Assembly (NCBI RefSeq): GCF_900156305.1 | Contig: NZ_FTPL01000003.1 | Span: forward strand, 248,001 to 312,000 | DNA from: Edaphobacillus lindanitolerans | GTDB taxonomy: Bacteria > Bacillota > Bacilli > Bacillales_A > Planococcaceae | Direction: 5' to 3' | DNA: 64,000 nucleotides | Part shown: positions 36,886-45,274 of the stretch, in pieces | Numbering within the stretch: position 1 is the stretch's first letter | How the letters are laid out: the number at the start of each line of letters is the position of its first letter | The notes under the pieces: generated by a model | Seen by the model: the letters and a program-made list of their open reading frames with translations, nothing else | Databases searched by the model: none | Told to the model about the DNA's origin: nothing | Program-made: the position numbers and the translations under genes

Positions 36886-37759
36886 GTGGAATACGCCTGA
36901 ACTGAGAGATTCGGTTAGGCGGGAAAAGCGCAGGTCCCTCATCAGGCAAATACTCATTACGGTGATCACGGTCGTTGTGGCGTTCTATGCTTTGACGGCA
37001 ACGGGAACGTATATGATTGAACGGAAAATCCGCTCGGAGGGATGGACGTACAGTGCCTGGTCAACCATCCGGGGGGCCAATATTACGAATGCCGGATCAG
37101 AATTTATTCATTCTTTCCTCGGAGCAACAGAGATTCAGAACAGGCAAAAAGTAATAGGCGGAATTCCGATTAACTGGGGGGAAGTGCAGCGTGAATACTC
37201 TCCGGTGTCAAAGACCAGTCATCGTTTGAACTTCCCGGTCTACGGGCAAGGGACGGCCGAAGAAGAAGTGATCCCCCTTTACTACAACGGGGAGCGGCTC
37301 ATGAGTTTTTATCATCCGGAAAAGGAATATGGCCAATTGCCGGATGATCGGTCCCTCATGACCAGCATCAGATCCGACCATGTGATCGAAATGGCTTTTT
37401 CCTTCGATCGTGCGTACACACTGGCAGAAATCGAAAACATCTTCCCCGACAACCGCTCATGGATATGGGTGGACAGCGATCAATCCGACGATCAGCCGGT
37501 GGATGCAGAAAATGCAATCGGATTTAAATGTTATACAGATGATCTGAAGCAGGACGCTGACGCGTTTGTCGGCGCCGCCGACTATTTGTTCAAGGAAGAC
37601 AACGGCGAATTGGCGGGTATATTCAAGGAAGTGCCGAAAACCGGTGACATAAGAGCGATCGGAATGGTTCTTACCGGAACGCCGGATGAGCTATCGTTTG
37701 TCAAAGACCTCCCGCAGATCCGGGCAGCGACGTTGGGGGCAACGGTCGATCGATATTAA
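36866..37759 (+). CDS. Membrane anti-sigma factor (Sigma_reg N/C type)
   Basis: 297 residues: a short cytosolic N-terminus rich in Arg/Lys (RDSVRREKRRSLIRQ), one membrane helix (ILITVITVVVAFYALTAT), and an extracytoplasmic region. The last half (AFSFDRAYTLAEIENIFPD to ELSFVKDLPQIR) resembles the anti-sigma C-terminal domain found with ECF sigma genes in Bacilli. It overlaps the sigma gene by 20 bases, so the pair is co-translated. No zinc anti-sigma motif is present, so it is not RsiW-like. Confidence 0.82.
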   Translation: MKEEDFEWNTPELRDSVRREKRRSLIRQILITVITVVVAFYALTATGTYMIERKIRSEGWTYSAWSTIRGANITNAGSEFIHSFLGATEIQNRQKVIGGIPINWGEVQREYSPVSKTSHRLNFPVYGQGTAEEEVIPLYYNGERLMSFYHPEKEYGQLPDDRSLMTSIRSDHVIEMAFSFDRAYTLAEIENIFPDNRSWIWVDSDQSDDQPVDAENAIGFKCYTDDLKQDADAFVGAADYLFKEDNGELAGIFKEVPKTGDIRAIGMVLTGTPDELSFVKDLPQIRAATLGATVDRY

Positions 37760-37813
37760 TCCCGTTCACATTTCTCTCCTCCAAACGTATAGGTTATAAA
37801 GGAGGAAGATGTG

Positions 37814-38179
37814 ATGAAGAACTTTTCGGTTGTTTGGGGCTTTCTGGCGGGACTCGGCCTGGTGTATGTGAGTGCGGCCGGGTTTCTGCTGATTACCGGC
37901 AATGCCGTTTTCGCAGGCGGACTGGCGGATTGGCGATATCTTGCGCTCGCCGTGCTGATCGGAGCGGCGCTTGCCGTCGGCGGGATCGGCAAGCGGGCAT
38001 CGTCCGTCGTGGCGATCGGGATGTTCACGGTCCTGTTTGTCCTGACATATGGCATCATGTCAGGGAATCCGCCTGACGGCACCCCGGATGCCCTCTTCAC
38101 CCGGCTGATGGTCTATCCGGTCCTGGCGCTGGGCATTTCCCTGGGCGTGCGGGTCGCCATGGACGCAGAGGCAGAGTGA
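37814..38179 (+). CDS. Four-helix membrane protein of unknown function
   Basis: 121 residues, not recognised. Four hydrophobic segments are evident ([69 protein letters not shown]). ATG at 37814 is placed 8 bases after GGAGG; a GTG 3 bases earlier is possible. It follows the anti-sigma gene by 54 bp on the same strand and may belong to the same regulon. Terminator about 100 bp downstream. Confidence 0.6.
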   Translation: MKNFSVVWGFLAGLGLVYVSAAGFLLITGNAVFAGGLADWRYLALAVLIGAALAVGGIGKRASSVVAIGMFTVLFVLTYGIMSGNPPDGTPDALFTRLMVYPVLALGISLGVRVAMDAEAE

Positions 38180-38281
38180 ACAGGGCGTCCTGTTTACTTC
38201 TGATAGATCCCGTGATATTCTATTATCCCTCTCTCTTCCGGATGACAGGAAGAAAGAGGGAAATGAAACGCTTCCATTTTC

Positions 38282-38320
38282 ATCCTTCTCCCAAATGTGG
38301 AGGAGGATTTTTATTTTGCC
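38282..38320 (+). terminator. Terminator after the sigma/anti-sigma region
   Basis: ATCCTTCTCC/GGAGGAGGAT (one G-T pair) with a 7-base loop, followed by TTTTATTTT. Lies between the membrane-protein gene and the glnA promoter. Confidence 0.75.
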
Positions 38321-38373
38321 GAAAAACTGGAGAAGGAATATTCATTTTTTCAATAAAAATCCTGAAAAATTCC

Positions 38374-38402
38374 TTGCCTGGCCTGTTGTCACCCCGTATG
38401 AT
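38374..38402 (+). promoter_or_regulatory. Sigma-A promoter of glnA
   Basis: TTGCCT and TATGAT with 17-base spacing. No TGTTA-N7-TAACA GlnR/TnrA box is visible around it, unlike the glnRA operon of B. subtilis. Confidence 0.75.
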
Positions 38403-38457
38403 AGAAAAATGTGATGGCCGGGCGCCATTGCAATATTGGAAAAGGGAGAGTGGCATG

Positions 38458-39792
38458 ATGGGGAAGTGGACACGTGATGATATATGGAGATTTGTCGAGG
38501 AAGAGAATGTGAATTTCATCCGACTCCAGTTCACGGACGTACTGGGAACGATCAAGAACGTGGAGATCCCGGTCAGCCAGCTCGACAAGGCGCTCGACAA
38601 TAAAATGATGTTCGATGGATCCTCGATCGAAGGCTTCGTCCGGATCGAGGAGTCCGACATGTACCTGATCCCGGACCTCGACACGTGGATGGTGTTCCCC
38701 TGGACGACGGGCAAGGGGAAAGTCGCCCGGTTTATCTGCGATGTCCACCGTTCCGACGGCACTTCGTTTGAAGGGGACCCGCGCGGCAACCTGAAGCGTG
38801 TGCTCCTTGAGATGGAAGAGATGGGCTTCACTCATTTCAACCTCGGGCCGGAGCCGGAGTTTTTCCTGTTCAAGCTTGACGAGAACATGCAGCCGACGCT
38901 CGAGACAAATGACAACGGCGGTTATTTCGACCTCGCGCCGACCGACCTCGGTGAAAACTGCCGGCGGGACATCGTGCTGGAGCTTGAAGAAATGGGCTTC
39001 GAAATCGAAGCATCCCACCACGAAGTCGCCCCGGGACAGCACGAAATCGACTTTAAATACGCGGATGCACTCACCGCATGCGACAACATCCAGACGTTTA
39101 AACTGGTCGTCAAGACGATCGCCCGCAAGCATGGCCTTCATGCAACGTTCATGCCGAAGCCGCTGTTCGGCATCGCGGGATCCGGCATGCACTGCAACAT
39201 CTCGCTGTTCCGCGACGGCGAAAATGCGTTCTTCGACGAATCAGGCGAGCTGAAGCTCAGCAACACTGCTTACAAATTCATGGCCGGCGTACTCGAACAT
39301 GTCCGCAACTTCACGGCCGTGACGAACCCGACGGTCAACTCGTACAAGCGGCTCGTTCCGGGCTATGAGGCGCCGAGCTACATCGCGTGGAGCGCGCAGA
39401 ACCGGAGCCCGCTCGTCCGGATCCCGGCCTCCCGCGGACTCAGTACGCGCATCGAGGTCCGCTCGGTCGACCCGTCGGCGAACCCGTACCTCGCCATGGC
39501 GGTCATCCTGAAGGCCGGACTCGACGGCATCAAGAACGACCTGCGGGTGCCGGAGCCGGTTGACCGCAACCTGTACGAAATGACACCGGAAGAACTCGAG
39601 GAGGCCGGCATCGGCACGCTCCCGACCGATCTCGATCACGCGCTCAGCGCGCTCGAGTCGGACGAAGTCGTGAAATCGTCCCTCGGCGACCACATTTACC
39701 GCAACTATATGGACGCCAAACGGATGGAATGGGAGCAGTACCGCGTCACCGTCCATCCGTGGGAACGCGAACACTATATGAAGATGTATTGA
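38458..39792 (+). CDS. glnA: Glutamine synthetase type I
   Basis: ATP-dependent ligation of ammonia to glutamate; 444 residues, identical in length to B. subtilis GlnA. Motifs are [19 protein letters not shown] (ATP/metal), [20 protein letters not shown] and [13 protein letters not shown]. No tyrosine adenylylation motif is seen, and the protein is of the feedback-inhibited Bacillus type. The start [10 protein letters not shown] matches homologues; the frame stays open far upstream by chance. The usual glnR repressor gene is not next to it. Confidence 0.97.
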   Translation: MGKWTRDDIWRFVEEENVNFIRLQFTDVLGTIKNVEIPVSQLDKALDNKMMFDGSSIEGFVRIEESDMYLIPDLDTWMVFPWTTGKGKVARFICDVHRSDGTSFEGDPRGNLKRVLLEMEEMGFTHFNLGPEPEFFLFKLDENMQPTLETNDNGGYFDLAPTDLGENCRRDIVLELEEMGFEIEASHHEVAPGQHEIDFKYADALTACDNIQTFKLVVKTIARKHGLHATFMPKPLFGIAGSGMHCNISLFRDGENAFFDESGELKLSNTAYKFMAGVLEHVRNFTAVTNPTVNSYKRLVPGYEAPSYIAWSAQNRSPLVRIPASRGLSTRIEVRSVDPSANPYLAMAVILKAGLDGIKNDLRVPEPVDRNLYEMTPEELEEAGIGTLPTDLDHALSALESDEVVKSSLGDHIYRNYMDAKRMEWEQYRVTVHPWEREHYMKMY

Positions 39793-39807
39793 GCCCTGCC
39801 TTCTTCG

Positions 39808-39837
39808 TTGCCGGAACCCGATCCGGGGTTTTATAAT
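39808..39837 (+). promoter_or_regulatory. Promoter of the rhodanese gene
   Basis: TTGCCG and TATAAT with 18-base spacing, 45 bases before the start codon. Confidence 0.65.
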
Positions 39838-39881
39838 AGAGGCAATCAAGCAAGCGGAAGAGCTAAACGGGAGGGACGACA

Positions 39882-40181
39882 ATGAAAGAGATTTCGACGC
39901 ATGAGCTCGATCAGCGGCTCCAAGCAGGCGAAGAATTCGCCATGATCGATGTCCGGGAGCCTGAAGAGGTCGCCGCCGGCATGATCGCAGGAGCCGTCCA
40001 TATCCCGCTCATGGAGTTGCCTGAACGTTTTGGTGAACTGGACCGGAACAGAGAGTATGTCCTGATCTGCCGCTCCGGCGGCCGCAGCAAGATGGCGGCC
40101 GAATTCCTGGAAGGCCAGGGATTCGAGACCGTCAACATGACCGGCGGCATGCTCGAGTGGCCGGGCGAGACGATCGCTTGA
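39882..40181 (+). CDS. Single-domain rhodanese-like protein
   Basis: 99 residues. The active-site loop CRSGGRSK contains the catalytic Cys (about residue 66), and DVREPEEVAAGMIAGAVHIP is the CH2A/B entry motif. Likely carries sulfane sulfur (thiosulfate sulfurtransferase or a sulfur relay). ATG behind GGGAGGG. Monocistronic between its own promoter and a strong terminator. Confidence 0.92.
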   Translation: MKEISTHELDQRLQAGEEFAMIDVREPEEVAAGMIAGAVHIPLMELPERFGELDRNREYVLICRSGGRSKMAAEFLEGQGFETVNMTGGMLEWPGETIA

Positions 40182-40198
40182 CCCATCATTTCAACATG

Positions 40199-40230
40199 GA
40201 AGGCCGGCACAGGAGTGTGCCGGCCTTTTC
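40199..40230 (+). terminator. Terminator of the rhodanese gene
   Basis: AAGGCCGGCAC/GTGCCGGCCTTTT around a short loop; perfect stem. Confidence 0.9.
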
Positions 40231-40399
40231 CGTCGGATTGGGACTCCGGGAGATCGGCACCGGTTCCCCTGTCGGTATGATTTCCTCCCAGGTTTGCCGC
40301 ACATCCTCGCAGGCAAGTCAGTACATCGGCAGAGCTTGTTCATAGCCCGCCGCCGCCCGGCGTATAGTAGGAAAAAAGGCGGTGACGGGAGAGTTGAGG

Positions 40400-41125
40400 G
40401 TGTGGCGGATATTGAGGCGGCGGGTGTGGGTGCTCGCTTTCGTGCTGGTGGCATCGGCTGCGGTGTTGGCGTACGAGGCGTTTGCGTCCGACCGTGATTT
40501 CTTCTTGCCGGAACCGCTCGGCGGGGTGAAGGTCGTCATCGATCCGGGGCACGGCGGACCGGACGGCGGCGCCTCGGCGGGCGATACGATCGAGAGTTCC
40601 ATTAATCTGGCGATTGCCAAGAATCTAGAGAAGGAACTGAAGAAAAAAGGGGCAACAGTCATCATGACCCGCACGAAGGAAGGGGATGCCATTGCGGAGC
40701 GGGAGCCGGGTGAGAACTTCCCGAGCATCCGGGCCAGAAAAATGGCAGATCTGAAACTTCGTGAAGAGATCGCGATCAAAGAGAAGCCGGACATGTTCCT
40801 GAGCGTCCATGTGAATGCAATTCCTGACCAGAAATGGCGAGGTGCCCAGGTGTTCTACCATGCGGAGGGGCATCCGGACAGCGAGCGGCTCGCAAAAGCC
40901 GTCCAGTCTTCCTTCGTAGAGACGATCGAGACCGACCGCGAGGCGCTTGCTGTCCGGCAAGTATATCTTCTGAAGAAAGTCCCGACGCCGGCCGTCCTCA
41001 TTGAAACGGGCTTCATCTCCAATCCGGAGGAAAAGGCGCTGTTGACGGACAAAGGGTATCAGAAGAAGGTCGCCGAGGCGATCGCGGACGGTGTGTCGGC
41101 TTATATGGATGAGGATCTTCAATGA
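40400..41125 (+). CDS. cwlD: N-acetylmuramoyl-L-alanine amidase CwlD
   Basis: Needed to make muramic-delta-lactam in the spore cortex. 241 residues: an N-terminal membrane anchor (VWVLAFVLVASAAVLAYEAF) followed by an Amidase_3 domain with zinc ligands in DPGHGGPDGGAS, ESSINLAIAKNL and LSVHVNA. The catalytic Glu is in VLIETGFISNP. GTG at 40400 has GGGAGAG 6 bases upstream; a GTG 18 bases earlier is the alternative. It begins the conserved sporulation block cwlD-salA-gerD-kbaA. Confidence 0.93.
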   Translation: MWRILRRRVWVLAFVLVASAAVLAYEAFASDRDFFLPEPLGGVKVVIDPGHGGPDGGASAGDTIESSINLAIAKNLEKELKKKGATVIMTRTKEGDAIAEREPGENFPSIRARKMADLKLREEIAIKEKPDMFLSVHVNAIPDQKWRGAQVFYHAEGHPDSERLAKAVQSSFVETIETDREALAVRQVYLLKKVPTPAVLIETGFISNPEEKALLTDKGYQKKVAEAIADGVSAYMDEDLQ

Positions 41126-41128
41126 TCG

Positions 41129-41157
41129 GCCCGTCGCTTGAGCGATGGGTTTTTTCG
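41129..41157 (+). terminator. Terminator of cwlD
   Basis: CCCGTCGC-TTGA-GCGATGGG with one G-T pair and T6, a few bases after the stop. Confidence 0.75.
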
Positions 41158-41202
41158 ATTGCGGGGGTATGAGCGGAGTGGGCGAATCCGGCTGTTCCCT
41201 AT

Positions 41203-41210
41203 GGTATACT
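41203..41210 (+). promoter_or_regulatory. Extended -10 promoter of salA
   Basis: TGG-TATACT, 34 bases before the start codon; no clear -35. Confidence 0.5.
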
Positions 41211-41244
41211 GTAGGGAGAATTGACCGGATTGGGAGTGTCTGAA

Positions 41245-42357
41245 TTGATCAATGAACAGCAAGTACGCGAGCTGGTGGGGCAGCTTCAGGACCCATTCCT
41301 CCACCGCACGCTTCAAGAGACCGGCGGCATCATCGAGGTCTCGATCAAAGAAGAGAAAGAGCATGTGAGCGTCAAGCTCGCCATCGCGAAAATCAACAAT
41401 GCCGAGCAAATGCAGCTGCAGATGAAGGTCGTCGACTTGCTGAAGGAAGCCGGCGCGAAGACGGTCGGCATCCGTTTCGAGGAACTGCCTGCCGAGAAGC
41501 TGGAAGAGTTCCGCGGCACGGCCACTGCTGCCGAGACGCAGGACCTGCTGTCTCCGCTCAATAATGTACAGTTCATCTCCATCGCTTCAGGGAAGGGCGG
41601 AGTCGGGAAATCGACGGTGTCCGTCAACCTCGCTGTCGCACTTGCCCGGCTCGGCAAGAAAGTCGGATTGATCGATGCCGACATCTATGGCTTCTCCGTA
41701 CCGGACATGATGGGCATCCAGAAAAATCCGGTCGTGCGCGGCAACAGCATCATCCCGGTCGAGCGCTTCGGCGTGAAGGTCATCTCGATGGGCTTCTTCG
41801 TCGACCAGAACGCACCGGTCGTCTGGCGCGGACCGATGCTCGGCAAGGTGCTCGATCAGTTCTTCCGCGACGTGGAGTGGGGCGACCTGGACTACCTGCT
41901 GCTCGACCTTCCTCCGGGAACGGGAGACGTGGCGCTCGACGTCCACCAGATGCTCCCGCATTCGAAAGAAGTCATCGTCACGACCCCGCATCCGACGGCA
42001 GCATTCGTCGCTGCGCGTGCAGGTGCCATGGCGATCAAGACCGACCACGAAATCCTCGGCGTCGTCGAGAACATGTCCTGGTTCGAGTCCAAGAAGACCG
42101 GCGAGCGTGAATACGTGTTCGGCGAAGGCGGCGGACCGAAACTAGCCGACGAACTCCGGACCGAACTGCTCGGTCAGATCCCGCTCGGCCAGCCGGACTG
42201 GAACGAAGAGGACTTCGCCCCGTCCGTTTATCATGAAGACCATCCGACAGGCCAGCTCTACGATGAGATCGCCCGGAAGGTCATTGACAAGGAAACAACG
42301 GACAAGCCGGCCGAAAACGAAGGCCCGGTCAGCCCGTTCGACCCGCGCAATCAATAA
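41245..42357 (+). CDS. salA: Mrp/NBP35-family ATPase SalA
   Basis: P-loop ATPase of the Mrp/Nbp35 family, 370 residues. N-terminal DUF59-like domain (residues 1-100), then the deviant Walker A GKGGVGKST and LIDADIYGFSVPDMMG. In B. subtilis SalA is a regulator of scoC/AprE expression; relatives carry Fe-S clusters, but I see no C-terminal CxxC here. TTG at 41245 is chosen because GGGAG lies 8 bases upstream and the product then begins MINEQQVRELVG, as in homologues. Position cwlD-salA-gerD is conserved. Confidence 0.93.
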   Translation: MINEQQVRELVGQLQDPFLHRTLQETGGIIEVSIKEEKEHVSVKLAIAKINNAEQMQLQMKVVDLLKEAGAKTVGIRFEELPAEKLEEFRGTATAAETQDLLSPLNNVQFISIASGKGGVGKSTVSVNLAVALARLGKKVGLIDADIYGFSVPDMMGIQKNPVVRGNSIIPVERFGVKVISMGFFVDQNAPVVWRGPMLGKVLDQFFRDVEWGDLDYLLLDLPPGTGDVALDVHQMLPHSKEVIVTTPHPTAAFVAARAGAMAIKTDHEILGVVENMSWFESKKTGEREYVFGEGGGPKLADELRTELLGQIPLGQPDWNEEDFAPSVYHEDHPTGQLYDEIARKVIDKETTDKPAENEGPVSPFDPRNQ

Positions 42358-42363
42358 TGAATG

Positions 42364-42403
42364 GAAAGCCGCATCCCGGATTGAAGGGATGCGGCTTTTT
42401 TTC
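42364..42403 (+). terminator. Terminator of salA
   Basis: AAGCCGCATCCC/GGGATGCGGCTT with an 8-base loop and T7. Confidence 0.9.
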
Positions 42404-42440
42404 TTTGGGGAGTGGGAAAGGGGCGGCCCAAGAGGGAGCT

Positions 42441-42705
42441 GATCGGAACTGGGCCCGCCGGAGGAGAGACCACTCAAGGTAAAACTGGGCCCACTCGAGG
42501 TAAAACTGAGACCACTCAAAGTAAAACTGGGATCACTCGGAGTGAAACTGAGACCACTCAAGGTAAAGCTGGGCCCCCTTGAGGAACTAAGACCGCTCGA
42601 GGTAAAACTGAGACCGCTCAAGGTAAAACTGGGCCCACTCGAGGTAAAACTGAGACCACTCAAAGTAAAACTGGGATCACTCGGAGTGAAACGGAGACCA
42701 CTCGG
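42441..42705. repeat. Micro-array 4: about 12 phrases of 21 bp
   Basis: Clear 21-bp units begin at 42478, 42499, 42520, 42541, 42562, 42601, 42622, 42643, 42664 and 42685, with shortened phrases at 42462 (16 bp) and 42583 (18 bp). Core (G/A)GTAAAACTG; two types alternate, GGGCCCACTCGA and GAGACCACTCAA. The block 42499-42561 recurs almost exactly at 42643-42705. It shares the GTAAAACT core with micro-array 2. Located between the salA terminator and the gerD terminator, that is, between convergent genes. Confidence 0.9.
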
Positions 42706-42803
42706 AGCTCAGCCCCCTACATATATCGACGATGTCCACAAGAAGTTAGGTAAATCCATCCTCGCGGCTAAACTCTCCTCACTCACTCCCGCTGCTCCCT
42801 CCA

Positions 42804-42853
42804 TCAAAAAGACGATCCCGGAACCGCGTCGCATCCGCAGTTCCGGAACCGTC
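42804..42853 (-). terminator. Terminator of gerD
   Basis: On the minus strand GACGGTTCCGGAAC pairs with GGTTCCGGGATCGTC and is followed by T6. It starts 12 bases after the gerD stop. Confidence 0.8.
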
Positions 42854-42864
42854 TTCCCGGCAGC

Positions 42865-43497
42865 TTATTGGCCGCTGCCCCCGCCAGGGCCTTTTTCTTT
42901 CTCCGGATCGGATTCTTCTTTGTCTTTCCCGGTCTTTTCATCCTTTTTCCCGCCGCCTTCGTTCCCGCCTGATTCGCCGGCTTTCTTGACCATTTCCTGC
43001 CACTTTGGTGCAAGGAGCGGGGAGTCGATCGTCTCTTCGACGATCTTCTTGATCTCTTCTCGCATGTCAGTGGATTTCATTGCGTTTCCGAGGTTCTTCT
43101 GCATCTCTGCCTGGCCAAAGAAGTCCTCAAGCTGTTTCTGGAATGACGGATCGGACATGAGCTTCTTCATGACGTCTTCCTGCTGATCCTTCATGCTCTT
43201 GGCGATCGTTTCCTTAAATTTCGGGTCGTCAAACTGTTCCTTCCAGAATTCCTTGCCTTTATCGGATAGCATTGTTTCCTCAATGGATGTCTTCACGTCT
43301 TCCTGCTCCAAGACGAGGAGGTCCTTGAACTGCGGATCGGACAGAAGCTGGCGGATCGCTTTTTTGCCGTCCTCCGTCTGGAGTGCATCGGTCATCATTT
43401 TTTTCGTCTCTTCATAAGAAGGAGTGGCCGGGCCGGCGCACCCCGACAGGACGAGGAGTACGAGCCCGGCGGGAAGAAGCCGCTTCACGCGCATCAT
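42865..43497 (-). CDS. gerD: Spore germination lipoprotein GerD
   Basis: Inner-membrane lipoprotein required for clustering of nutrient germinant receptors in spores; 210 residues. Lipoprotein signal LLVLSGCAG with the lipidated Cys at about residue 20. The core repeats MTDALQTEDGKKAIRQLLSD, PQFKDLLVLEQEDVKTSIEE and DPSFQKQLEDFFGQAEMQKN are GerD-like. The C-terminus is a Gly/Lys/Glu-rich tail. Found between salA and kbaA, opposite in strand, as in B. subtilis. Confidence 0.92.
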   Translation of the reverse strand: MMRVKRLLPAGLVLLVLSGCAGPATPSYEETKKMMTDALQTEDGKKAIRQLLSDPQFKDLLVLEQEDVKTSIEETMLSDKGKEFWKEQFDDPKFKETIAKSMKDQQEDVMKKLMSDPSFQKQLEDFFGQAEMQKNLGNAMKSTDMREEIKKIVEETIDSPLLAPKWQEMVKKAGESGGNEGGGKKDEKTGKDKEESDPEKEKGPGGGSGQ

Positions 43498-43631
43498 TTC
43501 CTTTCCTGCCGTCGTTTCAATTATTGTTCACAAATCCGTCCGGTTTATGCGTTTCCGCACCGGTGAAATAGATTTTTTGCGCTATCGTTGGTACACTAAA
43601 GGATGGAAATGAAAAACGGAGGCTTCTGATC

Positions 43632-44339
43632 GTGACAATACGTAACTGGCTTAAATTTTTCCTGAATGCGCTCCTCATCGGCGGCGGGATCACCGGCTTG
43701 GTCGGTCTGCTCGTGCGCTGGAATGATACATTTTATCCGTTCATCCAGAACGGCGAAATCAGCGAATTCATCGCTGCCTTCCTCTGGATGGTATTTCTCG
43801 GATTTACGATGAGCGTCGTGGCGCAAATGGGCTTCTTCGCTTATCTGACGGTCCACCAGTTCGGAGTGAACATGTTCCGCTCGCTGACGCTCTGGAACTG
43901 GGTCCAGATGCTGCTCATCGCAGTTGTCCTGTTTGACCTGGTGTTCTTCCGCTTCGATCTGACGAAGGCGGACACCGGTCGGACGGTGCTCTACATGGTC
44001 CTGCTCGCCTTCCTGCTCGGCGTACCGGCACTCACCGCCTGGCTGAAAGTCAAAATGACGGGCAAAAAGCACATCCTCATTTCGGCGCTCTTCTTCATGA
44101 TCGTCATCACGACATTGGAATGGCTACCGGCCCTGATGGTGCGAAGCGGCAACATCGACCAGTGGGTCACCATCCTATTGTTCCCGCTGCTCGCCGTGAA
44201 CATGTATCAGCTGCTCATGCTGCCGAAGTACAATGCCAAATCAGAAGAAGACCTGAAAAAAAGGCAGGCCCGCCGCGAGGCCCGCAAAGAGAGCGGAACG
44301 CCCGCGAAAAGCAAATCGAAAAAACGCACCGCCCATTGA
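43632..44339 (+). CDS. kbaA: KinB-pathway activation protein KbaA
   Basis: 235 residues with six or so membrane helices (for example FLNALLIGGGITGLVGLLV, FIAAFLWMVFLGFTMSVV) and a basic cytoplasmic tail ending KSKSKKRTAH. In B. subtilis KbaA is needed for KinB-dependent entry into sporulation. The start is GTG. Its position beside gerD, with pdaB convergent, is the conserved arrangement and supports the call. Confidence 0.9.
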   Translation: MTIRNWLKFFLNALLIGGGITGLVGLLVRWNDTFYPFIQNGEISEFIAAFLWMVFLGFTMSVVAQMGFFAYLTVHQFGVNMFRSLTLWNWVQMLLIAVVLFDLVFFRFDLTKADTGRTVLYMVLLAFLLGVPALTAWLKVKMTGKKHILISALFFMIVITTLEWLPALMVRSGNIDQWVTILLFPLLAVNMYQLLMLPKYNAKSEEDLKKRQARREARKESGTPAKSKSKKRTAH

Positions 44340-44360
44340 GTGGGCCGTGCGTTTTTCTTT
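44318..44360. terminator. Bidirectional terminator between kbaA and the PdaB-like gene
   Basis: AAAACGCAC-C-GCCCA pairs with TGGGC-C-GTGCGTTTTT; A-run and T-run on either side suit both convergent genes. It overlaps the kbaA stop. Confidence 0.85.
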
Positions 44361-44368
44361 TTAATTCG

Positions 44369-45028
44369 TCATGGGATCGACTTCTGGCGGACATCCACCC
44401 CGAACAGCACATCCTCGACCGTCATGAATTCTCGTGAAGTGCGCAGCCGCTCGATCTCCTTCACTTCAGTCCGGACATCCCGGTGATGCTGGACTGAAAG
44501 GATTTCACCGGCCTTTTCTTTCGGGATCTTCCCGCCTTCCCAGCGGCGTGTTGACCCGAGTGCATTGATCTCCAGTTCGAACAGGCGCGCCGTCAACTTT
44601 TCGGGGAACCGCTCATCCGCCGTACGGAAATAAAGCGGCTTCCTTCCGAAATACGACTCGAATGCCTCGATCCCTTCATCGAGTAGCTTCGGTTCCTTTG
44701 CATATCGCTCGCCCGCCGCCCCGAGCAGGCCGACCGGGATGTTCTTCTCGACGAGCAGCTTCACGATATCCGGTGACCGGGCAAGCCAGTCCGGATCGAT
44801 GAACAAAAGCGGATACGGTTCAGAGAGGCCCGAGACCCATTCCCGGATCTCCGAGTCTCCGAACGAAACATCGACTGTCAGTGCAGCGCCCCGGCTGCCC
44901 TGCACGAGCACCTGGGGCTCCGCCGTCATCCGGAAGACCGGAACGAGCGGACCCTTGCCGCCTGCGGACTGGACGAGCACCCAGGCGGTGAACAACACAA
45001 ACAGAGACAGCAGCATGAACTTCTTCAA
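44369..45028 (-). CDS. Degenerate NodB-fold protein in the pdaB position
   Basis: 219 residues with an N-terminal signal/anchor (FMLLSLFVLFTAWVLVQSAG). By position it is the counterpart of the sporulation polysaccharide deacetylase pdaB. The skeleton remains: ALTVDVSFGD for TFDxSxGD and ARSPDIVKLLVEKNIPVG for the following helix. The zinc histidines of the H-x3-H motif and the RPPxG motif are missing (FRTADER instead). It is probably catalytically dead or changed in function. TTG start with GGGGAGGG upstream; the longer reading would run into tRNA-Asn. Confidence 0.65.
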   Translation of the reverse strand: MKKFMLLSLFVLFTAWVLVQSAGGKGPLVPVFRMTAEPQVLVQGSRGAALTVDVSFGDSEIREWVSGLSEPYPLLFIDPDWLARSPDIVKLLVEKNIPVGLLGAAGERYAKEPKLLDEGIEAFESYFGRKPLYFRTADERFPEKLTARLFELEINALGSTRRWEGGKIPKEKAGEILSVQHHRDVRTEVKEIERLRTSREFMTVEDVLFGVDVRQKSIP

Positions 45029-45126
45029 AACGGCGCCCTCCCCAGACGGATTGCCGGCCCCGGCTTTTAAAATGTATGAATAAAAAGCAGGGGACATGCG
45101 CATGATGTACATGCACAAAAAGGTGC

Positions 45127-45155
45127 TTGATTGGGCAGGAAGCATATTGTATAAT
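45127..45155 (+). promoter_or_regulatory. Strong promoter of the Asn-Thr tRNA operon
   Basis: TTGATT and TATAAT with 17-base spacing; start expected near 45162, about 20 bases before tRNA-Asn. Confidence 0.85.
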
Positions 45156-45182
45156 GGGTTCTGTCGGTAACGCTTCACACTA

Positions 45183-45257
45183 TTCCGCAGTAGCTCAGTG
45201 GTAGAGCAATCGGCTGTTAACCGATCGGTCGTAGGTTCGAGTCCTACCTGCGGAGCC
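45183..45257 (+). tRNA. tRNA-Asn (GTT)
   Basis: 75 bases including an encoded CCA. Acceptor arms TCCGCAG/CTGCGGA pair fully; the anticodon loop is CTGTTAA (anticodon GTT) on stem ATCGG/CCGAT. The T arm contains GTTCGAGTC. First gene of a two-tRNA operon. Confidence 0.96.
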
Positions 45258-45274
45258 ATTTATACAATATGACA

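Noticed and set aside
38176-38457. 94-residue N-terminal extension of glutamine synthetase
   Set aside because: The frame is open by chance across a terminator and the glnA promoter; homologues begin at the ATG at 38458, behind a good ribosome-binding site.
38320-38460. GlnR/TnrA operator ahead of glnA
   Set aside because: No TGTNA-N7-TNACA match could be found around the promoter.
42142-42663. 173-codon minus-strand frame rich in SFTLSG heptads
   Set aside because: The repeats come from the 21-bp DNA period of micro-array 4 (seven codons). It has no ribosome-binding site, ends inside salA, and the related array 2 breaks frame repeatedly.
45029-45259. N-terminal extension of the PdaB-like protein
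   Set aside because: It would read through the complement of tRNA-Asn and its promoter; a TTG with a GGGGAGGG site gives a clean signal-peptide start.
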